Positions 18,889-28,260 of a DNA stretch of 64,000 nt are shown here, piece by piece. The notes under the pieces are model-generated. The model worked only from the letters and a program-made list of their open reading frames with translations, was not told the DNA's origin and made no database searches. The stretch is from positions 76,374-140,373 of the forward strand of contig CAMBDS010000003.1 of NCBI GenBank assembly GCA_945865405.1, given 5' to 3'. Origin of the DNA: Caldithrix abyssi DSM 13497 (GTDB lineage: Bacteria; Electryoneota; AABM5-125-24; Hatepunaeales; Hatepunaeaceae). The position numbers and the translations under genes are program-made. Numbering within the stretch: position 1 is the stretch's first letter; every line of letters starts with the position of its first letter.

Positions 18889-21774
18889 ATGAAGATCGGT
18901 AATATTTTAGGCGCTATAATAGTTTTGCTCGCACTGTTTCTTGCCGCAGGTGGCGTCTTGATCGGTAGCCCGGAACGTCAACCGGGAGTATCGGAACGGA
19001 TTAGTCTTCCGTTAAATCACTCATCCTCGTCTCCAATACGCGACGGTGCAGACGAAGTCATTTTCGAAGAAACCTGGGAAAACGGCATGGATCGCTGGGA
19101 AACGAGCGACCAGGCCCTTCAACTTTGGCACAAATCAGATTTCATGACCCAGGAAGAGAATGACGACCTCGCCTGGTGGTGCGGTGATACTCTTGTAGGC
19201 TATGCCGAAGAGTACATCGGCTACGAAAACTACCAAATTCAGTACATCCAAACCCCCGTACTCGATCTCTCGCAAGCTGGAAACAACTTGCGTTTGACCT
19301 TCGCTGCCAAGTGGCTTCTGGAAGACCCCAGACGCGTACCGGGTGGCTTAAATGGAATGGATGCCTGGGACGGCTGGACTGTGCTGATTTCGACCAATGG
19401 TGGCCAAAGCTTTTCAATCATCCGCCCGACAAGCCCCGCTTATACTGCCGAACATATCTCGGCCGCCGAACGTTTTCATATACTTGGTGGCTCGTGGCCA
19501 GGTTGGACATTTGAATCGACAGACAACGGACGCGATGGCTGGGAAGCACCCGAAGATACTCTCGTCGAGCCTGAATGGGTCGATTGCGTCTTTGATCTTA
19601 CGAACTTTCGCCGCAACAACATCGTTATCAAATTCGAAGTCCTTTCCGATCTCCACGTAGCGGCTCCATACAACTACTACTTGAAAAACAGCGGCGTTTG
19701 GATTGACGATCTGGAAATCAAGGACGCCAACAACCGCGTTTTCCTCTCCAACAACGGTACCGACGACCCTGAGCCGGCTGACCTGATTCCCGGTCACGGA
19801 CTCGGCTTCACAGATACTTGGGAGTTAACACGTGAGAACGTCCACTCCGGCAACTTTGCCTTGTGGAATGATGATGACAACTTCGGTGTCACCAACGCTA
19901 TCGACAGCCCACCCTTCGAAGTCCCGGCAGATTTCAACACTCACTTCGAATTTTGGATCTATTGCGACTTGCCCGACTCGATCTACCGTGCAGGGGAAAA
20001 CCTTTGCGACTTTTATCAGGTCTTTGCCTCGGATGATGATGGCGAAACTTGGACGCGAGTACTATACGATTATAATCGCCCCGAAGCTGGTGGAGACGAT
20101 TGGGAACATTATATTCCGGGCCTTAGCTTTATTCCCGAATATGTTGATCTCAATCTGACTCCTTTTGCGGGTAGTGAGATCAGGATGCGCTGGATGATGA
20201 GTTGCGACAACAACCATATAAATGTTTCTGGCGTCGAGCGCAACGGAGATGGCCTCTTCATCGACGACATTCAGGTCATCACCTCAAACCAAGTTCCGCG
20301 AGACGCTGGTTTTGAGAACCTTAGCATACCCTATCCGACGACTGTTCGTAACCGAACCAGACTCCTCCACTCGACGATGTACAATTACGGGTCCCGAGAC
20401 CTGACGCAAATCTACTCTTTCTGGGGTTGGGACGGCGGTGAGTATTTCTCGAGATCGGTTCCTATTATCCCAAGGCCAAGCATCATATCTGGCGATTCAT
20501 TGGTGATCAATATCACTGATTACGCCGACAGGCAAAACCCCGGCTGGACGCCTCCCTATCCTGGGGTCTTCGACGTTTACAGCAGGTCCGCCGTCGGTTT
20601 GGCGACACCGGGTGACAATGCCGACGATGATGAATATACTGCCAATGACTCTATCGGGATCAGTGGCGTCAGGGTCTGGCCAGCCGGTCTATTCGAGCTT
20701 GGCTATGACAACCGTTCGATCCGTTTCCGCAATGAGTTTGCCCGTGGTTCAGGCGCTGCAACACGGTTCTCACCTGCGGATGCAGGAGTGAACGACTACT
20801 CGCTCGCATTTGCTCATTTCCGGTTTAATGGCGGACTTGACGCACCTGCTTCATTCCGACTTCACGTCAGGTCGGCTGGACAAAACGACAACGTTCCGGG
20901 AGCGGATCTGGTGGCGTTTAACGTCGAGGTTCACCCCGACTCAACACTTCCGGGTCACATGACCGTCGATCTTTCTGGCTATGATGAGCTAAAGGATTTG
21001 AACGGCGACTTCTGGCTCTGGGCAGAGATCACCCGCGACGATTTCAACCCGCAGATCCTTTCTGATCAGCAGGTTCGTGGCGCAGGCCGGTACTTCACTT
21101 TCAACGGCAATCAGGCACAAGCCTTTAACGGTGACCTGATGATGCATGTAGCGGTCATTCCTGCGGCTAACGTCGCGCCAAACCTCGCCGAGTCGGAGCA
21201 GTTGCTTGACTTTGGCGAAGTTGTCATCGACGACAGTAAACCGCGTGAGTTTGGTCTCTATTCGACAGGCATCAACCCGGTTACTATTACCAATGTCACG
21301 GCTTCTGAAAACTCCTTCGCAGTCGATTTCCCTGGTGAGACGACGCTTAAGACCGGCGAAGCAGTTTGGTTCACGATCACATTTACCGCTCCGGACGATC
21401 AAGTTCACGCTGGTGAATTAACCATTGAGACCAACGACGGAACTCCGCCCAATGTCACCATCATTGGTAGTGGAACAGTAAGCGTCAAGGATGACGGCAT
21501 AGAAGCACCACTCAGTTTTGGCTTGTCCTCACCTTTCCCGAATCCGTTCAACAGCACCACCCGGATCGACTATACGTTGAACCAAGCAGGTCGCGTCAAC
21601 CTCGCACTCTATGACCTCGCCGGTCGTCAGATCAGGGTAATCGCCGACCAAGCCGCACCTTCCGGAAGGCATACTGCAGTTCTGCAAGCCTCCGAATTAC
21701 CTGCAGGGCTTTACATCGTAAGACTTCAATCAGGTCAGAACGTCTCATCGCAGAAGGTTCTGTTGGTGAAGTAA
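18889..21774 (+). CDS. large secreted surface protein with choice-of-anchor and sorting domains
   Basis: A 961-residue exported protein. Residues 1-26 form a hydrophobic signal or anchor (MKIGNILGAIIVLLALFLAAGG), and AAGGAG precedes the ATG. Two related jelly-roll-like segments follow (EETWENGMDRWETSD..., and later WELTRENVHSGNFALWNDDDN), resembling the MAM-like or choice-of-anchor J domains found next to immune-inhibitor-A peptidases. No HExxH zinc site is present, so no protease function is claimed. Residues about 775-860 resemble an ASH/choice-of-anchor D immunoglobulin-like domain (LDFGEVVIDDSKPREFGLYSTG). The tail has SPFPNPFNSTTRI, LYDLAGRQI and LPAGLYIVRLQSG, ending KVLLVK. Its target is unknown. 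Confidence 0.88.
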   Translation: MKIGNILGAIIVLLALFLAAGGVLIGSPERQPGVSERISLPLNHSSSSPIRDGADEVIFEETWENGMDRWETSDQALQLWHKSDFMTQEENDDLAWWCGDTLVGYAEEYIGYENYQIQYIQTPVLDLSQAGNNLRLTFAAKWLLEDPRRVPGGLNGMDAWDGWTVLISTNGGQSFSIIRPTSPAYTAEHISAAERFHILGGSWPGWTFESTDNGRDGWEAPEDTLVEPEWVDCVFDLTNFRRNNIVIKFEVLSDLHVAAPYNYYLKNSGVWIDDLEIKDANNRVFLSNNGTDDPEPADLIPGHGLGFTDTWELTRENVHSGNFALWNDDDNFGVTNAIDSPPFEVPADFNTHFEFWIYCDLPDSIYRAGENLCDFYQVFASDDDGETWTRVLYDYNRPEAGGDDWEHYIPGLSFIPEYVDLNLTPFAGSEIRMRWMMSCDNNHINVSGVERNGDGLFIDDIQVITSNQVPRDAGFENLSIPYPTTVRNRTRLLHSTMYNYGSRDLTQIYSFWGWDGGEYFSRSVPIIPRPSIISGDSLVINITDYADRQNPGWTPPYPGVFDVYSRSAVGLATPGDNADDDEYTANDSIGISGVRVWPAGLFELGYDNRSIRFRNEFARGSGAATRFSPADAGVNDYSLAFAHFRFNGGLDAPASFRLHVRSAGQNDNVPGADLVAFNVEVHPDSTLPGHMTVDLSGYDELKDLNGDFWLWAEITRDDFNPQILSDQQVRGAGRYFTFNGNQAQAFNGDLMMHVAVIPAANVAPNLAESEQLLDFGEVVIDDSKPREFGLYSTGINPVTITNVTASENSFAVDFPGETTLKTGEAVWFTITFTAPDDQVHAGELTIETNDGTPPNVTIIGSGTVSVKDDGIEAPLSFGLSSPFPNPFNSTTRIDYTLNQAGRVNLALYDLAGRQIRVIADQAAPSGRHTAVLQASELPAGLYIVRLQSGQNVSSQKVLLVK

Positions 21775-21781
21775 TCTTGTT

Positions 21782-21811
21782 TCCGCTGGCAGACGCCCTC
21801 GCCTGCCAGCG
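21782..21811. repeat. hairpin repeat (CCGCTGGCAG type)
   Basis: CCGCTGGCAG / CTGCCAGCGG with a GACGCCCTCGC interior. A diverged relative lies at 29703-29730, and the CCAGCG/CGCTGG unit at 10809 may be related. Confidence 0.65.
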
Positions 21812-21830
21812 GACTACCAGTATTAGCATA

Positions 21831-21865
21831 AAGAAGCCCGTCTCAACAGTTTAGATGGGCTTCTT
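21831..21865. terminator. bidirectional intrinsic terminator
   Basis: AAGAAGCCCGTCT paired with AGATGGGCTTCTT (one G-T pair), between the convergent secreted protein and lyase genes. Confidence 0.75.
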
Positions 21866-21887
21866 GCTCCGGTAATATCTATCTTCC

Positions 21888-23285
21888 TTACGCTTCCGGT
21901 TGATGCGTAAGCTTCAAAATATCGAGCAACTCCTTGAGTTCCTCTTCCTTGAATTTACCAGATCTCTTCACCGCCTCGGTCACCGCGATGTCCTCTGCGA
22001 TAGCTTTCTTGGCGATCTCCGCCGCCGCCGCATAGCCGATCTTCCGGTTCAAAGCAGTCACCAATGCCAGCGACGACCCGGCGAACATCTCGCCGCGCTC
22101 GGTCTCGACGGTAATTCCATCGACACATTTGGTCGAGAGGTGGTGCATCGCATTGCCGAGTATCTCAAGCGCATGAGGAACGTCGAACGCCAGAAGTGGC
22201 ATCATGACGTTAAGCTGAAGCTGCCCACCCGCCGCCGCCGCCGAGACTGCCACATCCAACCCGCGAATCTGACAGCAGACCATGTTGGTCATTTCGCAAA
22301 GGACAGGATTGACCTTTCCGGGCATGATCGACGAACCGGGCTGAACGGCTGGCAGGTTTAACTCGCCAAAGCCTGTCCTTGGCCCTGAAACCAGCAAACG
22401 AATGTCGTCACAGATTTTTCCGAGGTCAAGGGCAAGGTCCCGTAGCGAGCCCATCAGATTTGTCAAAGGCGCAAGCGACCACATCGCCATGAAAAGGTCG
22501 TGGGCGTTGGCGAGTGGCAAATTTGTCTGTACTCCAAGGTATTTTACCGCTCTACTGCGATAGCCATCCTCACTGCCCAGCCCCGTCCCTACAGCCGACC
22601 CGCCAAGCGGAAGCTCACGAAGGTGGTACTGAGCGTCGCCGATGCGACGATGCGCCGCCTTTAACGCCGAAGCCCAGCCGCCGAACTCCTGTCCGTAAGT
22701 GATCGGTACTGCGTCCTGAAGGTGTGTCCGCCCTGATTTGACCGCAGTCGCATACTTGATCGCCAGCCGTTCAAAGGAAGCCGTCAGCTCCTCAAGGCTC
22801 GGCAACAATGTCTCTGACAAACCGATCAACGCCGCAACACGGATCGACGAAGGTATAGTGTCGTTGGTCGATTGACCGTAGTTGACGTGGTCGTTCGGGT
22901 TGACAAGCTTGTACTGGCCTCGATGCCCGCCCATGATCTCTTCGGCGAGATTGGCGATTGCCTCGTTGGCGTTCATGTTGTGCGAAGTTCCAGCCCCCGC
23001 TTGATAAATATCGACGACGAAGGTGTCGGGAAACTCGCCAGCCAACAGTCTGTCACAGGCTTCTACAATGGCGGCGGCTTGAGCTGGCTTCAGCGCGCCT
23101 ACTTCACCGTTGGCACGGGCGCAGGCCTTTTTTAATTCGAGCGTCGCCCGCACAAACCAGCGATGCGGGCCGATGCCTGAGATGGGGAAGTTATTGACCG
23201 CCCGGGCCGTCTGTGCGCCGTAAAGAGCGCCGGACGGTACCTGAACTTCACCGAGGGAATCTTTTTCATATCTGTGGGAGTGCAT
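21888..23285 (-). CDS. aspartate ammonia-lyase-like member of the fumarase/aspartase superfamily
   Basis: A 465-residue homotetrameric-type lyase, full length. Superfamily signatures are present: DSLGEVQVPSGALYGAQTARA at the N-terminus, SGRTHLQDAVPITYGQEF, and the mobile loop GSSIMPGKVNP with the catalytic Ser. The motif AGAGTSHNMNANEAIAN is closer to aspartases (AGAGTSxNMNANEVI) than to class II fumarases (TGSGTQTNMNVNEV), and GGQLQLNVM also fits aspartase. The C-terminal residues depart from both. The reaction is therefore aspartate to fumarate plus ammonia or, alternatively, malate/fumarate interconversion. The gene is monocistronic and convergent with the secreted protein. Confidence 0.9.
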   Translation of the reverse strand: MHSHRYEKDSLGEVQVPSGALYGAQTARAVNNFPISGIGPHRWFVRATLELKKACARANGEVGALKPAQAAAIVEACDRLLAGEFPDTFVVDIYQAGAGTSHNMNANEAIANLAEEIMGGHRGQYKLVNPNDHVNYGQSTNDTIPSSIRVAALIGLSETLLPSLEELTASFERLAIKYATAVKSGRTHLQDAVPITYGQEFGGWASALKAAHRRIGDAQYHLRELPLGGSAVGTGLGSEDGYRSRAVKYLGVQTNLPLANAHDLFMAMWSLAPLTNLMGSLRDLALDLGKICDDIRLLVSGPRTGFGELNLPAVQPGSSIMPGKVNPVLCEMTNMVCCQIRGLDVAVSAAAAGGQLQLNVMMPLLAFDVPHALEILGNAMHHLSTKCVDGITVETERGEMFAGSSLALVTALNRKIGYAAAAEIAKKAIAEDIAVTEAVKRSGKFKEEELKELLDILKLTHQPEA

Positions 23286-23518
23286 AATTATTCCGAGACT
23301 AAATGTTAATTATATGTTTTACAATTATGTAAACGTGAGTCAATTCTGATATGTCTCACTGAATTTACTCCAATATTATAAGGGATTTTTGACACCAAAA
23401 CACGCTGTACCATCTAAAAAAGAGAATTGGGGTTATCTTTGGAGCCGAAGGTTGCATTACGGTACTAAATGAGGCTAATTTTGGGGATCAGGTTTCAATA
23501 TTTTCACTATCATTTTAG

Positions 23519-23591
23519 CCGCTGAAATTGCAAACCAACCCTATGGAGACTCGTATTCATATTATTGTATGAGACTCTCCCGCTTCAGCGG
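23519..23591. other. predicted long two-part stem-loop in the divergent intergenic region
   Basis: The 345-base gap between the lyase and the next plus-strand gene is AT-rich. Within it CCGCTGAA (23519-23526) pairs with TTCAGCGG (23584-23591). This encloses an inner imperfect stem, GGAGACTC (from 23545) with GAGACTCTCC (to 23580). It could be a structured leader of the gene at 23631. It is not one of the scattered hairpin families. No other signal is recognised in this gap. Confidence 0.4.
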
Positions 23592-23630
23592 TTCACGAAT
23601 TATTAATCGTCCCTTTAATGGAGAACTTCC

Positions 23631-24230
23631 ATGTTTGCACCCTCGCCATCCGGCCCCGCGCCAGCACGCGATTCCTCAGATATCTTAAAAAGCATCCGTC
23701 ACATCGACCATATTACCTATGTAACGGCTTACGAACGCGAAAAGAACTTCATCACTCGTTGGACGCAACTCGGCTTCAGGGAGCACGTCCGCCTCTTTTG
23801 CCCGCGCTGGCCTGCAACCCATATCGCTCTGGTCAGTGGCGCAACAGCCGAATACCCTTGGGCAACTATGACTGGTCTTTCGATTTCAGAAGACCCCCAC
23901 TCTCCCGTTAACGAATATGTCCGCCGCTACGGTGAAGGCGTTCAACACACAGCTTACAACATCGATCCTGAAGTCGATATGGAAGAATTGTATATCCAGA
24001 TGAAGAAGCTGGGTTGGGATTTCATGACGCCTGTTCTGACTTATAAGAACACTCACGGCGCAGCGCTTCGTCAGATATTTGTCACACCCAAAGTCGCTTT
24101 TGGTACCTTCGTCGAATTTGTTCAGAGACTCCCCGGCCCAGACGGCCAGGCGTTCGACGGCTTTGATACAATGAATATCGACGACCTTTACCAGTGTTAC
24201 TCGGATTACTCGAAGAGTATCGATAAGTAA
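23631..24230 (+). CDS. VOC-fold protein related to the N-terminal half of hydroxyphenylpyruvate dioxygenase
   Basis: A 199-residue VOC (vicinal oxygen chelate) domain protein. A candidate metal His lies in IRHIDHITYVT and a candidate Glu in GTFVEFVQR, with a GEGVQHTAYNI segment between them. It is a single-domain protein and may be a dioxygenase-like or lyase-like enzyme, or a non-catalytic relative. GGAG lies upstream of the ATG. It is the first of six VOC proteins spread over this plus-strand run that also carries the homogentisate pathway, so a role in aromatic catabolism is suggested by context only. Confidence 0.75.
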   Translation: MFAPSPSGPAPARDSSDILKSIRHIDHITYVTAYEREKNFITRWTQLGFREHVRLFCPRWPATHIALVSGATAEYPWATMTGLSISEDPHSPVNEYVRRYGEGVQHTAYNIDPEVDMEELYIQMKKLGWDFMTPVLTYKNTHGAALRQIFVTPKVAFGTFVEFVQRLPGPDGQAFDGFDTMNIDDLYQCYSDYSKSIDK

Positions 24231-24259
24231 CTTCCCGTCTTTCGTACGCATTTGAGTGG

Positions 24260-24316
24260 GGCGCAATTTATCGAAAGGCAGAATCAATGACTGCCTTCGG
24301 CAGGTAAATTGCGCCT
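24260..24316 (+). terminator. hairpin terminator after the first VOC gene
   Basis: GGCGCAATTTA (24260-24270) pairs with TAAATTGCGCC (24305-24315) around an inner AGGCAG/CTGCCT stem, and is followed by TTT. Confidence 0.6.
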
Positions 24317-24374
24317 TTACTCGTCGTTATCAGTAAGAAATCAATCCTAACCCCCGACCTCGCTGGAGGAGCTC

Positions 24375-25373
24375 TTGAAATTCTCCCTTTTTTCAGTTTC
24401 CGATTATTACCCTGATGTACAGACCGACCCGACGCGCTTCCTGGAAGAGCAGGTCGAGTTAATTCAAATCGCTGAAGAATATGGTTATTACGCTTATTTC
24501 AATGCAGAACACCATTTCCATGAATACGGGCTTGTCCCCGACCCGGCTGTACTATTTGCTGCTGCGGCAATGAAATCGTCCAAGATTATGCTTGGACCGG
24601 CAGTATCACTCCTCACATTTCACAACCCCTTGCTCGCTGCCGAACAATGGGCAATGGTTGATCAACTTTCGCGTGGAAGACTAATCCTCGGCGTCGGTAG
24701 CGGTTACCTTATGCACGAGTTCGAGGGCTTTTCGATGTCCCCAGCCCAAAAGCGCGAACGCTTTGATGAGACATTGGCGATTATGGAGTTGGCACTAAAG
24801 GGCGAACGCTTCAGCTACGATGGCCAATTCTACAACTGCAAAAATGTTCGCCTTAATCTGACTACCTACCAGAGCCGCAAGCTTGAGATTGCCATCGCCG
24901 TTTTATCCGAAGTAGCCTCCTACTACATCGGCAAGCGTGGCTATCAGATCATGACGATCCCATATGCTACCGTCGATAATGTCGATGAGCTTAAACCGAT
25001 CTACGACAACTATCGCAAGGGCTGGAAAGAGTCAGGAAACGCTGGAAACGGAGAAATTCTCGCCGCAGTTCACACCCATGTCGGCGACCAGTCCTGGACC
25101 GACAGTGCACTCGGCAGAAAGCACCTCGAAAAGTACGTCTTCAGCCGCCTCTACGCCCGGCACGCATCCTACGAAGAGTGCATCAAGCGCGGCGTTGTCG
25201 CCATCGGCAACCCTGACGAAGTGACCGCAGCCTTGCAACGTCTGATTAACACAGGCGTCGATCACTTGATGTTCATCTTCAATTTCGGCGCTATGCCACT
25301 GTCAGAGGTCCGCAACACCATGAAGCGCATGAAAAGTGACGTTCTGCCACGGTTGAAGGACGCGCCTAAATGA
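24375..25373 (+). CDS. luciferase-like (LLM class) flavin-dependent oxidoreductase
   Basis: A 332-residue bacterial-luciferase-fold monooxygenase/reductase. It has YFNAEHHFHEYG, which matches the luciferase alpha EHHF motif, followed by the P..LLTFHNPLLAAEQWAMVDQLSRGRLILGVGSG cofactor-site signature. The start is TTG, with GGAGGA four bases upstream; there is no in-frame ATG before the first strand. The next gene, an F420-dependent NADP reductase-like protein, overlaps its stop by four bases (ATGA), so the pair is probably coupled. This suggests that either F420H2 or FMNH2 is the reductant. The substrate is unknown. Confidence 0.9.
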   Translation: MKFSLFSVSDYYPDVQTDPTRFLEEQVELIQIAEEYGYYAYFNAEHHFHEYGLVPDPAVLFAAAAMKSSKIMLGPAVSLLTFHNPLLAAEQWAMVDQLSRGRLILGVGSGYLMHEFEGFSMSPAQKRERFDETLAIMELALKGERFSYDGQFYNCKNVRLNLTTYQSRKLEIAIAVLSEVASYYIGKRGYQIMTIPYATVDNVDELKPIYDNYRKGWKESGNAGNGEILAAVHTHVGDQSWTDSALGRKHLEKYVFSRLYARHASYEECIKRGVVAIGNPDEVTAALQRLINTGVDHLMFIFNFGAMPLSEVRNTMKRMKSDVLPRLKDAPK

Positions 25374-26071
25374 TCATAGCCGTTGTCGGCGGTACAGGAT
25401 GGCAAGGCGCAGGCGTAGCGGTACGGATTGCCGCAGCAGGGCACACAGCGTTGATCGGCTCGCGAGATGTCGAGAGAGCCAAAAGTCTCGCTGAAAAGTT
25501 GCCCGCAGCGCTCGATCTGCCTGCCGGGCTCTTCGATGCTGCTACCAACGAAGATGCGGCCTCAAGGGCAGATATTGTTTTCGTCACCGTTCCGATGACC
25601 GCCCACGCTATGACTCTGGAAGCGATCAAACCCTTCGTCATAGGCAAAATCGTCGTTGATGTTACTGCTCCAGTCAATCCGAAGAACCAGATCGAGAATC
25701 TTTGGCCACCAGAGGGATCCGCGACTCAGCAGGCACAAGCAATCCTAAAGGGCGTTGCCGATGTCGTCGGCGCATTGAAGAACATTTCGGCGACTGCACT
25801 CTTTAACTATAAGAAGCCGTCGAACTGCGACATTCTTATTATGGGCGAAGATATAACCTCCAAGCACCGTATTTCAAGTCTGTTGCGCGAGATGAAACTC
25901 AACTCGTATGATGTCGGCTCAGGAGAGATTTGTCGCACAGTTGAGGGACTGACGTCGCTACTGATTTACCTCAATTACGCTTATCATCTTCGACAGCCCG
26001 GAGTCAAAATCGCCCAGATCGATCCGGGGCTCGACTTTATCCCGACCGATGGGATACTTCCCGGAACATAG
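25370..26071 (+). CDS. F420-dependent NADP oxidoreductase-family protein
   Basis: A 233-residue NAD(P)-binding protein of the NpdG/Fno-type (pyrroline-5-carboxylate reductase/F420-NADP reductase) family. It has the N-terminal GGTGWQGAGVAVRIAAAGH dinucleotide loop, GSRDVERA for the NADP phosphate, VPMTAHAM, VDVTAPVNP and ALKNISATAL. Known members transfer hydride between NADPH and coenzyme F420. It overlaps the luciferase-like gene, consistent with recycling the cofactor for that enzyme. No F420 biosynthesis gene lies in the window, so cofactor identity is inferred. A REP-like hairpin follows the stop. Confidence 0.85.
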   Translation: MIIAVVGGTGWQGAGVAVRIAAAGHTALIGSRDVERAKSLAEKLPAALDLPAGLFDAATNEDAASRADIVFVTVPMTAHAMTLEAIKPFVIGKIVVDVTAPVNPKNQIENLWPPEGSATQQAQAILKGVADVVGALKNISATALFNYKKPSNCDILIMGEDITSKHRISSLLREMKLNSYDVGSGEICRTVEGLTSLLIYLNYAYHLRQPGVKIAQIDPGLDFIPTDGILPGT

Positions 26072-26082
26072 AAACTCTGTTT

Positions 26083-26116
26083 CTTGAGCGGGCGTCCCGA
26101 TAACTTGGGACGCCCT
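26083..26116 (+). repeat. REP-like hairpin (GGGCGTCCC subtype)
   Basis: CTTGAGC, then GGGCGTCCC / GGGACGCCC. The subtype is shared with 35749-35781. It may also terminate the preceding operon. Confidence 0.7.
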
Positions 26117-26161
26117 TGTTCGTCTTTGCCATTTTCAATTTTTATAATTTAGCATATACTC

Positions 26162-26956
26162 TTGAAGCCGATAACCCGTCCCAAAGGTATCCTTTTCGAT
26201 TTGGGAGACACACTTCTTCAGGTGAAGGGGTTCAACCTCGATGGTGGAATCCATCGCCTCCGCGAGCTGACAGATCAGGCGGAACTATTCAACGCCGCCA
26301 AACTCGACGAAACAAGTGAGGCTATGCTTCGTGGAACGTCATATTCCTATGAGAATTCAAGGCGGATTGGCGACGATTTGGGCAAGGCATCAGAGTCAAT
26401 CCGCTTCGGTGCCAATTACGAGATCAGCTTCACCGCCTTTCATCGGAACCTTTTCGACCGATTGGGTCTTACCAGCAAGCATAGCTGGGAGTACCTCGAC
26501 CTCGAATTTCTGAAAATAAGCCACGTTTTCGGCTTGGAACAGGGTGTCGTGGAGATGCTGAATTCTCTGAAAGAGAGCGACATCCGTCTGGGGATAGTTT
26601 CCAACTCGTTCCATGGTGGGAAAAGCCTCGAATGGATGCTGGAACAAGCGGGCATTACGAATTACTTCGACTTTCTGATTTCAAGCGCTGATTACGGCTT
26701 CCGCAAACCCCACCCGGAGATATTCGAAACAGCCTTAACCAAGCTTGGTGTTGATCGTGAAAATGTCTGGTTCATTGGCGACAAACCAGAGGCTGACGTG
26801 GCTGGAGCCAATAGCGTCGGCGTCACATCAGTCTGGTACAATGCCGACAACGCACCGCCACGGGAACCGACCCCCGATCTGATGGTCAAAAGTTGGCAGG
26901 AGTTTTTAGATGTTATTCCGGCAAAGTCGGGATTCAAAAACCCGGTCAAAGCCTGA
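26162..26956 (+). CDS. HAD-family hydrolase
   Basis: A 264-residue haloacid dehalogenase superfamily protein. Motif I is GILFDLGDTLL (nucleophile Asp, but the second acidic residue of DxDxT is Gly). Motif II is the Ser in GIVSNSF, motif III the Lys in FRKPHPEIF, and motif IV is WFIGDKPEADVAGA. A helical C1 cap (about residues 25-110) is present. It probably acts on a small phosphorylated or halogenated substrate. The start is TTG in an AT-rich leader without a clear Shine-Dalgarno; no ATG is available before motif I. It stands alone between the F420 pair and hpd. Confidence 0.88.
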   Translation: MKPITRPKGILFDLGDTLLQVKGFNLDGGIHRLRELTDQAELFNAAKLDETSEAMLRGTSYSYENSRRIGDDLGKASESIRFGANYEISFTAFHRNLFDRLGLTSKHSWEYLDLEFLKISHVFGLEQGVVEMLNSLKESDIRLGIVSNSFHGGKSLEWMLEQAGITNYFDFLISSADYGFRKPHPEIFETALTKLGVDRENVWFIGDKPEADVAGANSVGVTSVWYNADNAPPREPTPDLMVKSWQEFLDVIPAKSGFKNPVKA

Positions 26957-27060
26957 ATTTCCAATTGATCTTCGTAATACTTAATAGACTTAATCGACGC
27001 ATCATTGGCGCGATAGAACTCCAAACTCTAAAATCCAAACTCCAAACTTAATTATCAACT

Positions 27061-28260
27061 ATGTCTGTCGAATTAATCGCCCCCCCCGCGATGACCGCGG
27101 AAGAAAAACAGCTTATCAAAACTGGCGGCAAGTACGGCCTCTATCAACCCCAGTTTAAGTACCAAATTTCCGACGCTGTCGATGTCGAGCGCGTCCATCA
27201 CTTCGAGATCTGGGCGGGCAACGCCCTCCAGTCAGCCTATTTCTACCGCGAAGCGTTCGGCTTCAAGCTTATCGCCTACGCTGGCCCCGAAACCGGCGTC
27301 CGTGACCGTGCCAGCTATGTCCTGGGCCAGGGTGACGTCCGCATCGTCCTGACCACCGCGCTCGGTCCCGACAGCCCGATTGCTCGCCATCATCTCCTTC
27401 ATGGCGACGGCGTGGCAATGATAACCTATCGGGTCCAGGACGCCAAAAAAGCCTTCGAGACTTTGGTGAAGAACGGCGCAAAGCCCGAACTTGAGCCGAC
27501 CACCCTGAAAGACGATTACGGCTCGGTGGTCATCGCCGGAATTAAGGCTTTCGGCGACACTTGCTACCGCTTGATAAGTGACCAGAACTACCGCGGCCTC
27601 TTCCTGCCAGGCTACGAAGCTCGCCGCGAACCGATCCGCGCTACCACTCCAGGCGATCTGAAATTCATCGACCACATCGTCACCAACGTCGAAGATGGCC
27701 GCATGGAGCATTGGGTTGACTGGTACAACAAGGTCTTCGGTTTCAAGCTCCTCGCTACCTTCGACGACGAAGACATTTCGACCGACTACTCTGCCCTCCG
27801 CTCGATGGTGATGTCGAGCCAGAACGGCGTCGTCAAGATGCCGATCAACGAGCCTGCTCCCGGCCTTATCAAGAGCCAGATTCAGGAGTACATCGACTAC
27901 TACCACACTCCCGGCGTCCAGCACATCGCTATTCACACCGATGACATCATCGCCTCGATTGCCCGCATGAAGAACGCTGGCGTCGAGTTCCTCTATGTCC
28001 CCGACAGCTACTACGAAGACCTCATCAAACGCGTCGGCGTAATCGACGAAGACGTGGAAGCCTTGGCAAAGCTCGGCATTCTCGTTGACCGTGACGACCG
28101 TGGCTACCTGCTTCAGCTCTTCACCAAACCGGTCGAAGACCGCCCGACACTGTTCTTCGAGATCATCCAGCGCAAAGGCGCAATCTCTTTCGGCAAGGGC
28201 AATTTCAAGGCCTTGTTCGTTTCGATTGAGGAAGAGCAAAGGCGGCGGGGAAATATCTGA
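27061..28260 (+). CDS. hpd: 4-hydroxyphenylpyruvate dioxygenase
   Basis: A 399-residue enzyme converting 4-hydroxyphenylpyruvate to homogentisate with O2, an early step of tyrosine catabolism. Two VOC domains are present, and the Fe(II) ligands of the C-terminal half are in place: His205 (FIDHIVTNV), His288 (GVQHIAIHTDDI) and Glu367 (LFFEIIQRKG). The C-terminal helix expected to close the active site is also present. The length is usual. The ATG follows an AT-rich phrase leader (TTAATTATCAACT). The stop overlaps the next gene by one base. The downstream fumarylacetoacetase-family and homogentisate dioxygenase genes complete most of the pathway; the maleylacetoacetate isomerase is not seen. 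Confidence 0.97.
   Translation: MSVELIAPPAMTAEEKQLIKTGGKYGLYQPQFKYQISDAVDVERVHHFEIWAGNALQSAYFYREAFGFKLIAYAGPETGVRDRASYVLGQGDVRIVLTTALGPDSPIARHHLLHGDGVAMITYRVQDAKKAFETLVKNGAKPELEPTTLKDDYGSVVIAGIKAFGDTCYRLISDQNYRGLFLPGYEARREPIRATTPGDLKFIDHIVTNVEDGRMEHWVDWYNKVFGFKLLATFDDEDISTDYSALRSMVMSSQNGVVKMPINEPAPGLIKSQIQEYIDYYHTPGVQHIAIHTDDIIASIARMKNAGVEFLYVPDSYYEDLIKRVGVIDEDVEALAKLGILVDRDDRGYLLQLFTKPVEDRPTLFFEIIQRKGAISFGKGNFKALFVSIEEEQRRRGNI

Noticed and set aside
27232-28239. 335-codon minus-strand frame opposite hpd
   Set aside because: Hpd is fully conserved with its metal ligands, and the antisense frame has only acidic, low-complexity sequence typical of shadow frames.
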